Shown here: positions 1-10,104 of the stretch, one piece after another
How positions within the stretch are numbered: the stretch's first letter is position 1
Layout of the letters: every line of letters starts with the position of its first letter
Origin: Conidiobolus incongruus B7586
Lineage: Eukaryota; Entomophthoromycota; Entomophthoromycetes; Entomophthorales; Conidiobolaceae
NCBI GenBank assembly: GCA_000697335.1
Contig: JNEM01014991.1
Span: forward strand, 1-17,706
DNA length: 17,706 nt
Reading direction: 5' to 3'
The notes under the pieces: generated by a model
What the model was told of the DNA's origin: nothing
What the model saw: the letters and a program-made list of their open reading frames with translations, nothing else
Databases searched by the model: none
Position numbers and translations under genes: made by a program

Positions 1-945
1 TTTTTTTCAATAAATATACTCATAAATTTAATTATATTATATTCAATTTTTATATTATAATTTAACTATAATCTATATTAAAAATACAAGTTTTTTTAAT
101 TAAACTATTAATTATTAAAACTAAAATCTATTTTATATAATTGGTAAAGTTAATTGTTCAAATAAAATTTTAAATATTATAATAAATAAATATAATATTT
201 CAAAGTATTTATAATTTAAAAAGGAAAATTTTATATGAAAGTAACTATATTTACTTAAATTAAAGTAAAATATTCTATTTTATTTCTTATTCTCCCTAAA
301 AATCAATTGATTATATATTAATTTAATATAATTTTGAGTAATTTCTATATGTAATCAATAAGTTTATCTTTTAAATTTAATATAATTAAAATTTCAATAA
401 TATAAATTTTGATTTATTATTTTCCATATATTTATCATAGATTAGACAAGATTTCATAATATTATTCTCAATAGACAGTAGTTTATAACAATATATTTAA
501 ATTCATTAATATTTATAATTCAATAATATATGTTATTATATTGGTAAACTTAAGAGATAATATTTATAAATAATTATGATTATCAAAATAAAATTTGATT
601 TTTTCAATATTATCAATTTTAATTCATAATATATAATTTAAAATATGATATATTTCTAAATATTGTTATAATATAATATTTTATAAAATTTATAATTGTA
701 TAATAATTTAAGATTGATTTATCAAATGATAGAATAATATAAAACTATTAAAAAAATAAATTTTATTATAATTTTCTTAAATATTTAATTTTAATTGAAT
801 ATCAATAAATTATTTTATTCCAAAAGAATTAATTTCTTTCATTTCCTTGATATTTAATTTTTTAATTTCTGATCTTTTAAATATATTATATATTTTGAAA
901 GATTATATATATATAAAATATATAGGAAAATAAATATTTTCAAAC

Positions 946-971
946 TATATATATATATATATATATATATT
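946..971. repeat. (TA)n microsatellite
   Basis: An uninterrupted alternating TA run of about 26 bases. Simple-sequence DNA of this kind is expected in such an AT-rich genome. Confidence 0.9.
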
Positions 972-1050
972 TAATTTTAATTATTTTTTTTATTATAATA
1001 TTTTGATTTTAAAATTTATATTTAAATTTAATTATATTTAAACTAAATTA

Positions 1051-1079
1051 TAATTATAAAAAGGCTATGATTTTTATAT
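1051..1079 (+). repeat. dispersed short repeat, copy A (AAAAAGGCTAT core)
   Basis: The exact 11-mer AAAAAGGCTAT lies at 1058-1068. It is preceded by TAATTAT and followed by an ATTTTTATAT-like stretch. The same arrangement recurs at 2044-2074, and the exact core is found inverted at 1659-1669. A weaker relative lies near 208-235 (TTTAAAAAGG followed by AAAATTTTATAT). GG and GC are rare here, so recurrence of this core is unlikely to be purely compositional. Confidence 0.5.
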
Positions 1080-1658
1080 CTTTAAAATTTAACTATAAAC
1101 CTTTTAAAATCTCCTAAAATTTATAAATAGCTTATAAAAATGATTTTTTATTTAAAACTACCATATATTACTAGATTTATGATTTTAAAACTAAAAAGGA
1201 CATTATTCAAAATTTACCAAAATCTAAAAGATTAATTTTTATTATTATTTTTTCATTTATTAATAAAGTAAAAAATATATTAAGAAATATCTTTTTATTT
1301 TTATTAGAGAATTATTAAAGTAATTTAATATTAATTATATAAGCATGTGATATTTACTCAAGTTTAAACTTAGATTAATTAATAAAAATATAAAATAAAT
1401 ACCTTATAATTTAATAGAAGTTTAAAAGAAAATTAGAGTAGCTATAGCTAAACTAAACTTATTAAAATATATCTAAAAACAAAAGTTTTTACAATAAATA
1501 CTTACAATTAATAAATCTTAAATTTTTTTATATAATCTTTTATTTAAAAATAAAATAAAATATTAGGTTAAGCTAAATTAATTCCCTTTATAAATTTTAA
1601 TAACTAAGTATTTTAAATATAAGTGAATATTAATTGTTATAATAAATTATAATAGTAT

Positions 1659-1669
1659 ATAGCCTTTTT
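1659..1669 (-). repeat. dispersed short repeat, inverted copy (AAAAAGGCTAT core)
   Basis: The plus strand reads ATAGCCTTTTT, the exact reverse complement of the core at 1058-1068 and 2053-2063. The flanks are less well conserved than in the two direct copies. Confidence 0.4.
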
Positions 1670-2043
1670 ATTTAATATTTCAAAGAAAATCAATTAATAA
1701 TATATTATATATTATCTTTTTAAATAAAATAATTTTTAAATGATATTTTTAATATAAATCAAAAACACCTATTTTTTTGCATAATATTTATAAAATACAT
1801 AAAATTAAAGCTGTAAAAAATTTTTTATATAAAAAAAATAAAGGGAGTTACTATATCTAATATATTTACTTAATTATAACCTATATGATTATAATTATTT
1901 TAAACAATTAAAAAAACAGCTTACAAGAAAAAAAATTCCTGCAAACAAATTAAATTGGTTTGTGAAATATTAAATTTCAGTCTTTAATAAAAAGAACTGT
2001 TTTTTAAGTATTAGAAGCCTACTAAAGGTATAAAAAAGAGTTA

Positions 2044-2074
2044 TTAATTATAAAAAAGGCTATTAATTTTATAT
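2044..2074 (+). repeat. dispersed short repeat, copy B (AAAAAGGCTAT core)
   Basis: The core lies at 2053-2063. TTAATTATA precedes it and TAATTTTATAT follows, so about 28 bases match the copy at 1051-1079 with a few differences and one A-tract length change. Confidence 0.5.
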
Positions 2075-2889
2075 TATTCATTAATTTTTTTATATTATTT
2101 ATTAATTTATTTATTCAATTTTAATTTTAAAATTATGTCATTATTTAATTTCTGCACTAATAATAAATAAATTTGATTTTAATTTTATTATATCATAGAT
2201 ATTGAATTTTGATAGATGTTTATAATATGTTTTAAAATATTTTGTAATTAATAATTTAACCAGAATTTATCATAAACTACAATACATCTTAAAACAATTG
2301 TTTCTTAGTCTATATACAAAGTAAAATTCAATATAAATAATTCAGTTCAAATTTTCAAAATGGTCATTAAGGGACTAATCAAAAACTTTCATTATAATTA
2401 TTCAATCAACTCTATCTAGTTTAAGTAGAATTATAATGAGATATTTCTTAATCTCTGAAGTTTGAATAGTGAAAAATCAATTTAAAATTAATAACAACTA
2501 ATGATTATTATTAACACATCTTTAAAAATTTAAGTAATATTAAATCAAATTATTGAAAATATAGGTAAAATTGATAATATATATCTGAATCCATATTATT
2601 ATCAATAGTTATCTAATTGATTAATACTAAACCTGTAATATTGATATTTGAGGTTGTAAAAATTTTGATTTCGCGAACTAGAAATGAATTTGTTTAGTAA
2701 TATAGGAGTTCAGATTGTAGTCATGTACATGTAATTCAATTCATTAGATTTTAAAAGCCCTTTTTTGAAATCTATATGATATATTTAGAATTTAAAAATC
2801 TAATTCAATTATTATATCGAATAATTTTTACTTAAATATAAAATCAATATTAATAGCTTAAATTGATATATATTTAAATTCCACATTCA

Positions 2890-2895
2890 TTTATT
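2890..2895 (-). terminator. possible poly(A) signal (AATAAA) of the orphan gene
   Basis: Read on the minus strand this is AATAAA, about 95 bases past the TAG stop at 2990-2992. The desaturase gene has the same hexamer at nearly the same distance (12133-12138). The hexamer is common by chance in DNA this AT-rich, so only the matched spacing gives it weight. Confidence 0.3.
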
Positions 2896-2989
2896 ATATT
2901 CAAAAATAAAATAAACCTATTATGATTACCATGAATCAAAATGCAGAATTTTCAAGTGATTAGGTTGCTACAATTTAAGGGATTATTAG

Positions 2990-3889
2990 CTATGCATTAT
3001 AAGAAATTGCCATTCGACCAGCTTCTTCAATATAGCCAACATGCACCTCATCTGGAAGTTCATCGAATTGACATTTACCTTCATCGTGGTCACATCTATC
3101 TACACCTTCAGCAGAAAGATGAATGTTACCATCATCTAACATGAATTCATCACAAGAGATATTGAACTCCCTGGTAAAGCGCAGGAATTCATCCTTGGTC
3201 ATAGTAATTTTATCACCACTGATTGAAATGCCAAGAACCGCATTTCCCAGGCAGTTGGGAATGAAAGCTTCACAGGTATGTCCATTCTTCACTTTACCAA
3301 AGAAGGATTTACGCCCTTTCTTCTCAGATTCATCATTCCAACCCATAGGGCGAACCAAATCCTGACTGACACCATTAGCAAGTGTATTGGAAATGGCATC
3401 CACATAACCGTCAATTTCACCTGATGCAATCTCTTCGAGTTTCTTCCTACATATTGACTTACCCAAATCTTTATCTGATTTTTTATTAGATTTGAAAAGT
3501 AGAGTTGAATCCATTAAAATGCGATAAAGTTGACGTTGAGTTAGTACAGATGATAAGGCTGCTACATTATCATAAATGGTTTCATCTTCTCTGGACATCA
3601 TCGCTTGGGCTATTAACATTTTTTCCTTTTTACCAATTTTTGTAGTTTTCGCAGTTTTCTTAAATAAATTACAAAGTTCTTCATCAGAATGCTCCATCAT
3701 ACAAGCATCACAATTTTTAATTAATGTAAATAAAGCACCAGTATAACAGTTGAAAGCTAAATGATAATCACCAATATCTACACCTTCAGTAGGACCTATC
3801 TTTTGTAATGGAACGCCATCTACCTTACCGTCGAAGGAAGACTTATCTTTGAACAGTTGTTTAGGGTTTTTCTTTAAAAATTTAAACAT
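2990..3889 (-). CDS. uncharacterised 299-residue cysteine-containing protein (duplicated orphan family)
   Basis: I do not recognise this protein, and no function is proposed. Seen: a single open frame from ATG (3887-3889) to TAG (2990-2992), near 40% G+C against roughly 20% outside, with A at -3 of the start (ATCATG, as in the desaturase gene). The N-terminus is short and basic (residues 1-25, rich in Lys and Phe) with no signal peptide, and no membrane segment is evident. A Cys-x-x-Cys pair sits at 60/63, with further cysteines at 48, 73, 147, 206, 213, 246, 266 and 273. The stretch 150-210 (GEIDGYVDAISNTLA, PMGWNDE, FFGKVKNGHTC) and the acidic end (DRCDHDEGKC, FDELPDEV) are the parts best kept in the decayed copy at 8994-9888. 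Inference: a soluble intracellular protein with possible metal- or thiol-dependent features. Conservation of the frame while the flanks have diverged supports it being a real gene. Confidence 0.85.
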   Translation of the reverse strand: MFKFLKKNPKQLFKDKSSFDGKVDGVPLQKIGPTEGVDIGDYHLAFNCYTGALFTLIKNCDACMMEHSDEELCNLFKKTAKTTKIGKKEKMLIAQAMMSREDETIYDNVAALSSVLTQRQLYRILMDSTLLFKSNKKSDKDLGKSICRKKLEEIASGEIDGYVDAISNTLANGVSQDLVRPMGWNDESEKKGRKSFFGKVKNGHTCEAFIPNCLGNAVLGISISGDKITMTKDEFLRFTREFNISCDEFMLDDGNIHLSAEGVDRCDHDEGKCQFDELPDEVHVGYIEEAGRMAISYNA

Positions 3890-5100
3890 GATTTATAATT
3901 AATAAATTATATGATCTTAAATTGGATGAGTTAATCAAGAATTTTTATTTTATCAATTATTTAATAGATTTAAATTGAAGCAATTTATATAATTAATAAA
4001 ATTTATAAATATTATTATATTAAAGTAATTAAATTAATAAATTAGTGAATATTTATGTTAATTTGAAACATCTAAATTGTAATAAATAAAGACTGTCTTG
4101 CTGCGTCAAACATAATTGAATAATATAAAAATATAAATTTTACAAAATTATACTTTAATTAAAAAAAGTAATATTTCATTTTATTCAAAAAAAAAGTTAT
4201 ACATTTCAAATTTATTATTATTAATTATTTTAAAATTTTAAAATACTATCTAATCTATATACTTAGAAATTTGTTATTTAATTGAATATTAATCAACTGA
4301 TCTGATAAATATTTAATAATTAAGATATAAATGTATTTGATAAAAATATTAATTTAATAAAACTGTATTTTTTATATTAAATAATTTATTTGATTGAAAT
4401 TTTGAATAAAAAAACACCTATTATGACGACAATTAATTTTAATTTATTTATTTATTAACTTTTATACACTTATAACAAATAAAATCACAAGTTTCATATT
4501 CATCATTATTTTTCTTTATTTAATCTATGAATTATTTGATTCAATTGGTTAAAAATATCAATTTGATGCAAATTAAAACTGTTCAAATATTTAAATATCC
4601 GTTAATGCAATTATACAGAAAATGATTCGAATTCATCTGTAATTATTACATGATTTTTTCTCTCTCTTTAAAATATTAGCACTCATGAATAGATCTATTA
4701 ATTCTCAATTATAGATTATCTCATCTGATTAATTGATCAATATTTAAAAACTGGCTAAAAATTTAATAATCAATTCTGGAACCAGGTTAATATAAATTCT
4801 AATTTTATAGTAAAAATCAATTATCAATTTGAATATTTTTAATTAAAATTAATTAATATAGAAAGTTAATTATAATTAAATTTTATTTTAAAATAATTTA
4901 TAATTAAAACTAAATCAAAAATAAGATTAATATAATTTTGATTATTTTATATTAATAATTACCTATTTTAATCATCAAAATTTTTTAATAAAATTTCATT
5001 CGGTTATATTACTCTCTTTTACTTAATCACAAAATAGTCAATTTGAAGTAGAATATTATTTGTTTATTGAATCAATTAGATTTATAAAATATTTTATTCT
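3890..5100. other. upstream flank of the orphan gene
   Basis: No further gene is seen. The region should hold the promoter of the minus-strand gene ending at 3889. Its most conspicuous site is the AGACTGTCT element at 4090-4111, shared with the decayed copy. Another stretch shared with the second copy lies at 4910-4955. A direct repeat of ACCTATTATGA at 4416-4426 matches one at 2915-2925, on the other side of the gene. Confidence 0.6.
4090..4111 (-). promoter_or_regulatory. duplicated upstream element AGACTGTCT...TCAAAC, copy 1
   Basis: On the plus strand AGACTGTCT (4090-4098) forms an interrupted inverted repeat (AGAC-T-GTCT) and is followed by TGC..CGTCAAAC. The decayed gene copy has the same nonamer at 10083-10091 followed by TTGCTTCAAAC. 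The element lies about 201 bases upstream of the ATG here and about 195 bases upstream in the other copy. It is one of few well-kept patches in otherwise drifting flanks, which suggests a protein-binding or initiation element; that role is inferred. Confidence 0.45.
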
Positions 5101-5350
5101 CTCTATATGGGTATTATGGATGGTGTAATATGAGGAGCAATGGCTATTGTTGTTACCTAATAGTAGGTAAGTGTATTTGAGGGTTTATTGGTTAAGCATT
5201 GAAAGCCAATAAGTTTATTCATTAAGACTGATCAATATTACAACGAGTGTGGCAAGTAATGGTCAATTAAGGTAAAGACTCCTAATAAAATGGAAACCTG
5301 AGGTTAGAAATGATGTAAAGGGTAGCACTTTGGGATCTCATAATATCATA
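5100..5350 (+). ncRNA. candidate structured RNA (hairpin cluster)
   Basis: This patch is unusually G-rich on the plus strand and has at least three local inverted repeats in a row. The first is TTACCTA (5153-5159) with TAGGTAA (5164-5170) around an ATAG loop. The second is TTATTGG (5185-5191) with CCAATAA (5206-5212); it can be lengthened outward by four G-T/T-G pairs, which pair in RNA but not as DNA. The third is ATTAC (about 5236-5240) with GTAAT (about 5255-5259), with a TGA/TCA pair further out. A small AACC-TGA-GGTT hairpin sits at 5295-5305. No known RNA family was recognised: no tRNA boxes, no snRNA or SRP signature. It could also be the remnant of an unrecognised element. Confidence 0.3.
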
Positions 5351-6622
5351 AATGGATAATTTGTTTGCCAATATTATATTGTTATTTATTATAGTAAATT
5401 CAATGTATATGTCTTTATATTTTAGATTCCTGATCAACTTACTATCGGTAAATATTTACAAATTAATTAATTAGAGATATACTGAATTAAATTTTTGATA
5501 TTTGAAAACCAAAGGGTTATTTAAGTGAGCTTAGTTTACTGTAAATTAATACCATTAATAAAATTGTGCTCATTTATTTTATAATAATTAGCAAATTCAA
5601 TATCATATATTTTGAATTTAGTTTTATAAATATAAATTTGAGTTGTACATTTGAGACATTTTAATATATATATATTGAAAATCTTAATATATATTTGAGA
5701 AAGAGAATATGAAGTATATAAAAAAATTTGAAAGTATTTCATGTACTGAGATTTCTTATGTTGAAACGTTTGGTTGAATTTGAAACCAATTTTTCCATAA
5801 TATACCATTCAATTTGTTAATAAATCAAAAGTAAAATTTTTAAGATTAATAAATAACTAATTGGTATATATGCTAAAATAATTGATTTGAACTTTGTTAA
5901 AATGCAATTTCTGTTCAACTTTCTCCCTTTTGTATGAGCCGAACTTATTCAAAATTATCATTGAATTTGATAAGTTTCATTTGGAGTTCATTTAGTGTAA
6001 ATTTAGATATTATAATTACCACATAATAACAATTTATACATAATATTAATTAATTTTCTGAATTTCAATTTATACATGGGAAATAGATTTTGCAATCTAT
6101 TCATGACCTTATTTAAATAATTTAAAATTATTGTTCAAATTTAGGAATTGAATAATAGTATTACACTGAAACGAATGTTTGATATATGAAAGCCAAATAA
6201 CAATTTATATTAACCCATTCATTAAACAATTTTTATTAAATTTAGCAATTTAAAAAATCATTGTATAGATACTTGTTCTAATTATGGTATTTATAAATTT
6301 TCATGTTATCTTTCTAAAATAACCTTCATTTATAGTGCATTAATTAAAATCTTGTTATAATAATAATATTCATGATATTAATATTTAATTTGTACATCAA
6401 AATTCATAAAATAATAATTTAAGAGAAAAAGATACGAATTTTATTAATATGAAAGTAAAAGACTTTAATAATATATTCTTATTCTGTAATTAAATTTCGC
6501 TTTAGTTAATAAATTATTATAAGTGCAAAAAATCAAAATTTAAAAATCACATTCTTTTAATAATTAATAAATTTTCAATATAATATTGCTATTAGATAAA
6601 CGATTAAATTATTAAATATTAA

Positions 6623-6650
6623 ATATATATATATATATAGAGAGAGAGAT
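6623..6650. repeat. compound (TA)n(GA)n microsatellite
   Basis: An alternating TA run switches directly into an AG run of about five units. This is simple-sequence DNA. Confidence 0.9.
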
Positions 6651-8458
6651 AGCTCTTAATGTATTGTTCAGTTATTGATCAGATCATTCAACTTTTTCTA
6701 TAATTATTCACTAATAAAAATTAAAATATATTTCCCAATATAAATCAATATTATATTGATAATTAGATATAATATGAAAAAATAAAAAAGCCAATATGCT
6801 CATGATTGTAGGCTTAATTATAGATAAAATTGGTAAATTGCCAATAATAATTTATGAAAATAAATTTTTATGGTTAATTTTAAATCAATTTTTTATAATT
6901 TGTTATACTTTATAATAATTTGGTAATTAAAGATAATTACTAGAAAAGCACTTGCAATATGATTTAGTAAGTTATTTATTAATCCCGTATGTCTTAAAAC
7001 TTACTGTTGAGACATGGTAGCAGAATATTCAAAAAAAAGCCTCCCTTTCTATCTTTATTACTTTTGAGTTTAAATAGTTGATCCAGTAAATGATACATCT
7101 AACAAAGAAAACAAAGAGTATCCTTTAATTATAGACTGACAAAGCCATCTTAAAATAGAAATAATATTGGTTTAATTTCAAACTAGGGTGGATGGTTAAT
7201 ATTGATATACAATATAATTAATAAACATATATAAATATATCAATAATATTTCTGATTTTATATTCATTGGCTATAATTGATTAATATATATGATTATACA
7301 TTTAAACATGATACATTAATAGTATAAAAATCTGATTGAATTATTTTTTGAACATATATTAATATTATATATTAAACTGACATAAACTATATATAATATT
7401 TATATATAGCTTTTGATCTAACTTTATATTTATTTTACTCATATTAATAAGAAAAATATACCTATTATAAAGATACTAATATTTAACCATATTAAAAGAA
7501 ACATTTTAGATATTGCAATTATAACCTAATCAAACAAATAATTTTGTTAATATCGAATTATATTTAATTAATATTGTAAACACATTGAATTACTTTTTAT
7601 TAAATGTTTAATAAAAGTTAAAAGCCTATAAATTTAATTATTAAGAGTTTTTATTATCAGAGAAAAATATCAAATAATAATAAATTGGAGATAAGTACCA
7701 AAGCTGCTTCTATAATACCAATATTAAAAAGCTTCTGAATATTCTTATTACTATTATTATATATCATAAATTCATTATCAAATCAATTCAGGCCTCTTAT
7801 TTTCAACTAGTTGACTGTTAAGAAATTAATTCAATTATTTTATATATAAAATTTTAATAAATTATTTAATACCAAATCTTAAACCTTTTCATTTTTTAAT
7901 AATTTTTGTTTTGAATTATTATTAATATTTTTACATTAATTTAAAAATTTAATTAATATTTTTGTTAAAATTTGGTTTTATCATATTAACTAATCAGACT
8001 CTATATCAAATTATAAGTAATTTATTTCTTGAAATTTTAGTAATCCAATTGAATATAATAAATTATATACTTTATTTTTCAATTCAATGATTGATTATAT
8101 ATATAATGCTATTTGTTTAAAATAAGAGTCAGATATTATACTTGGTTTATGATCCTGATTTAAATGAATTTATATTTATATATTTAGTAAATTTCAAAAA
8201 AAATTATTGAAATTTGATAAGTATGTAAATCAAATGATAATTAGAAAATATTAAAAATTTTATATTTTTAAATACATAATTTAATTAGAGAAATTGAATA
8301 TTAATTTATTCCAAAATTCATGGTCTATGAAAATATTCATATGTATATTAAAATTCATTTATAAATTATGGTATTTTTTTCAACAGTAACTTATAATTTT
8401 AATTCAAAATTATTTGATTTGTACTTGTAAATCACCCTTACCATACGTTATTTTGAAT

Positions 8459-8498
8459 ATACATACATATATACATACATACATATATATATATATAT
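8459..8498. repeat. (CATA)/(TA) microsatellite
   Basis: ACATACATATATACATAC-type units grade into a pure TA run. The tract is imperfect and lies in non-coding DNA. Confidence 0.9.
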
Positions 8499-8993
8499 TT
8501 AAATTTCATTTCAAAAAATATAAACCTTCCTTATATTCATAAAGCTATGAAAGTTTGGTTTTCATTATTAGTATTGAGAATATCCTCAAGTTTGAATGTA
8601 TATTGCGATTACGGATAACATAGGATATCTCTACTTCAGATTTAGCTGAGCAATATCATTTCAATGAATATATAATATATATAAATATTAATTATTGAAA
8701 TAAAGGATTTAGCCTGAACTCCATAATTATCTATTCTAGATTCTTTTTAATAGCAATTAATAAACTTTTTTATTACTCCATTTTATTCACATTTTGAATA
8801 GACAGAGCTTATGAACAAATATACACTTTAAATAATAACATAATAAACTATGCATTAGCAGATTAAATTTACATATATATAAATTGGATACTTAATTATT
8901 AATTTTAAAAAGAATGGTATTATAAACACAATGGCCCTAAATTCAGACTTATCTAATAAGCAATTGGCTTCTGATGATTTGAAGGGCTTTGAG

Positions 8994-9888
8994 CTATGAA
9001 TTATAGAAAGTTACCATTTGATCAGCTTCTTCAGTGTAGCCAAAATATACCTTATCTGGAAGCTCATCAAATTGGTATTTGCCTTCATCCTGGTCACATC
9101 TGTCTATAAATTCATCCCCAGAAAGATGGACGTTATATTCATCTAAGATGAATCCATTACAAGAGATATTGAACTCTCGGGTATGGCGAAGTAAGTCATC
9201 CTTAGCCATAGTAATTTGATCGCCAATGATTGAAATACCAAGAACTGCACTTCTGAGACAGCTGGGGATGAAAGATTCACATGTATGTCCATTCTTTACC
9301 TTGCCAAAGAAGGATTTACGCCATTTCTTATGACATTCGTCATTCCATCCCATAGGATGGATCAAATCTTGACTAACACCATAAGCAAGTGTATTGGAAA
9401 TAGCATCCACATACCCATCTATTTCACCTGTTGTAATCTCTTCAAGTCTCTTCCTATATATCGCTTTACTCAAGTCCTCAGCAGTTTTTTATTGGATTTA
9501 AAAAGTAGAATTGAATCCATTGAAATAGGATAAAGTCGACGTTGAGTTAATACAGTTGATAAGGCTGCTACATTATCATAGATGGTTTCATCTTCTCTGG
9601 ACATCATTTAGACAATTAATATCTTTTCCTTTTTACCAATTTTCCTGATTTTTACAGTTTTTTAAAACAAGTTGCAAAGTTCTTCATCAGAGTGCTCTAT
9701 CATACAAGCTTTATAATTTTTAAGGTGAAGATAGAACCAGTGTAGCAGCTGAAGGACAAATGATAGTCTCAAATTTCCATACCTTCAACAAGATTGGTAT
9801 TTTGCACTGGACCACCGTCAACCTTACCTTCAAAGAATGAGCGATATTTAAACAGTTGCTTAGGGCTTTTCTTTAAAGACATGAACAT
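8994..9888 (-). pseudogene. decayed copy of the orphan 299-residue gene
   Basis: Similarity to 2990-3889 runs the full length, from an ATG at 9886-9888 to TAG at 8994-8996 (895 bases versus 900). The upstream, N-terminal half carries about three premature stops and two small length changes that alter the frame, so a full-length product is not possible. The downstream half stays open for 159 codons (ATG at 9471-9473) and aligns with residues 141-299 of the intact protein at about 70% identity, with a one-residue insertion near the DRCD motif. Cysteines 147 and 273 of the intact protein are Tyr here, while 206, 213, 246 and 266 are kept. The most likely reading is a pseudogene in slow decay; a shortened protein from the open half is possible but unsupported. 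Confidence 0.85.
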
Positions 9889-10082
9889 TTTTCCAATTAT
9901 AATATTAAATCTTGAATTGGATGAATAAATGAGGATTCGATTATTATAATAATTTAAACTCAGTTGAGACTTGGTTAGTTTATATAATCATTATTATTTT
10001 AATAATTTCTTATTAAAAAAATAGAAAGATCAATCATAGATATGAGCTTATCAATTTCAAACCTTTGCTTTATAATAATTAG

Positions 10083-10104
10083 AGACTGTCTAATTGCTTC
10101 AAAC
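10083..10104 (-). promoter_or_regulatory. duplicated upstream element AGACTGTCT...TCAAAC, copy 2
   Basis: The same interrupted inverted repeat AGAC-T-GTCT as at 4090, followed by TTGCTTCAAAC. It lies about 195 bases upstream of the start of the decayed gene. It may be a leftover of the ancestral promoter. Confidence 0.4.

Larger units (their letters stand above)
1..2860. other. AT-rich intergenic DNA, no gene seen
   Basis: No reading frame of convincing length or composition is present on either strand. G+C is roughly 8-12% by eye up to about 2.2 kb and rises afterwards. The segment holds a (TA)n run near 946-971, a 12-bp palindrome at 1439-1450, a 10-bp palindrome (CATGTACATG) at 2722-2731, and a short dispersed repeat with core AAAAAGGCTAT, listed separately. 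I see no tRNA-like or mobile-element structure. Confidence 0.7.
2860..5060 (-). repeat. segmental duplication, copy 1 (carries the intact orphan gene)
   Basis: This block is similar along its length to about 8860-10650. Similarity is strongest in the coding region, and it continues into both flanks. Downstream of the gene, 2931-2989 aligns with 8931-8993. Upstream, an AGACTGTCT element aligns (4090 here, 10083 there), and 4910-4955 aligns with 10529-10573 at roughly 39 of 46 positions, with three A-to-G type differences near its start. The spacing from the gene start to this last block differs (about 1020 versus 640 bases), so one copy has gained or lost about 380 bases. The outer limits are approximate because AT-rich flanks align loosely. 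Confidence 0.65.
5351..8860. other. intergenic DNA, no gene recognised
   Basis: About 3.5 kb without a convincing gene. A 90-codon minus-strand open frame at 5536-5808 is dominated by Ile, Tyr, Lys, Phe and Asn, as expected of translated AT-rich DNA, and is not called. Microsatellites are present at 6623-6650 and 8459-8498. Two patches are slightly richer in G+C (about 6990-7200 and 8510-8660), but all their frames are interrupted within a few dozen codons and resemble nothing I know. An ACCTATTATAA motif at 7460-7470 resembles those at 2915 and 4416. Confidence 0.6.

Noticed and set aside
2941-3365. Plus-strand open frames overlapping the orphan gene, and likewise at 9285-9533, 12216-12413 and 12813-13052.
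   Set aside because: These lie antisense to the orphan gene copies and the desaturase gene. Their products show no recognisable features and the minus-strand frames explain the composition.
4621-4660. A TTCGAAT sequence resembling the T-loop of a tRNA.
   Set aside because: No matching T-stem, anticodon arm or acceptor stem can be drawn on either strand. It is a short near-palindrome only.
5104-5580. A plus-strand frame stays open for about 150 codons if TAA and TAG are read as glutamine, ending in a stretch resembling a cadherin-like repeat (IPDQLTIGKY).
   Set aside because: TAA is frequent and TGA rare in this composition, so TGA-free runs of this length arise by chance somewhere in six frames. 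The desaturase and orphan genes use only CAA/CAG for about 19 glutamines and end in TAA and TAG, so this code is unlikely here.
5536-5808. A 90-codon minus-strand open frame.
   Set aside because: Its product is almost only Ile, Tyr, Lys, Phe, Asn and Gln, as expected of translated AT-rich DNA. No homology is recognised and there is no rise in G+C.
6990-7200. A slightly G+C-richer patch with a coding-looking plus-strand frame from an ATG near 7013.
   Set aside because: It is interrupted by several stops of all three types within 60 codons, and no relative was recognised. At most it is an old unidentifiable remnant.
8547-8720. A plus-strand ATG followed by a signal-peptide-like stretch (MKVWFSLLVL).
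   Set aside because: The frame closes after 23 codons, and TAA, TAG and TGA stops follow. No splice arrangement or homology supports a gene.
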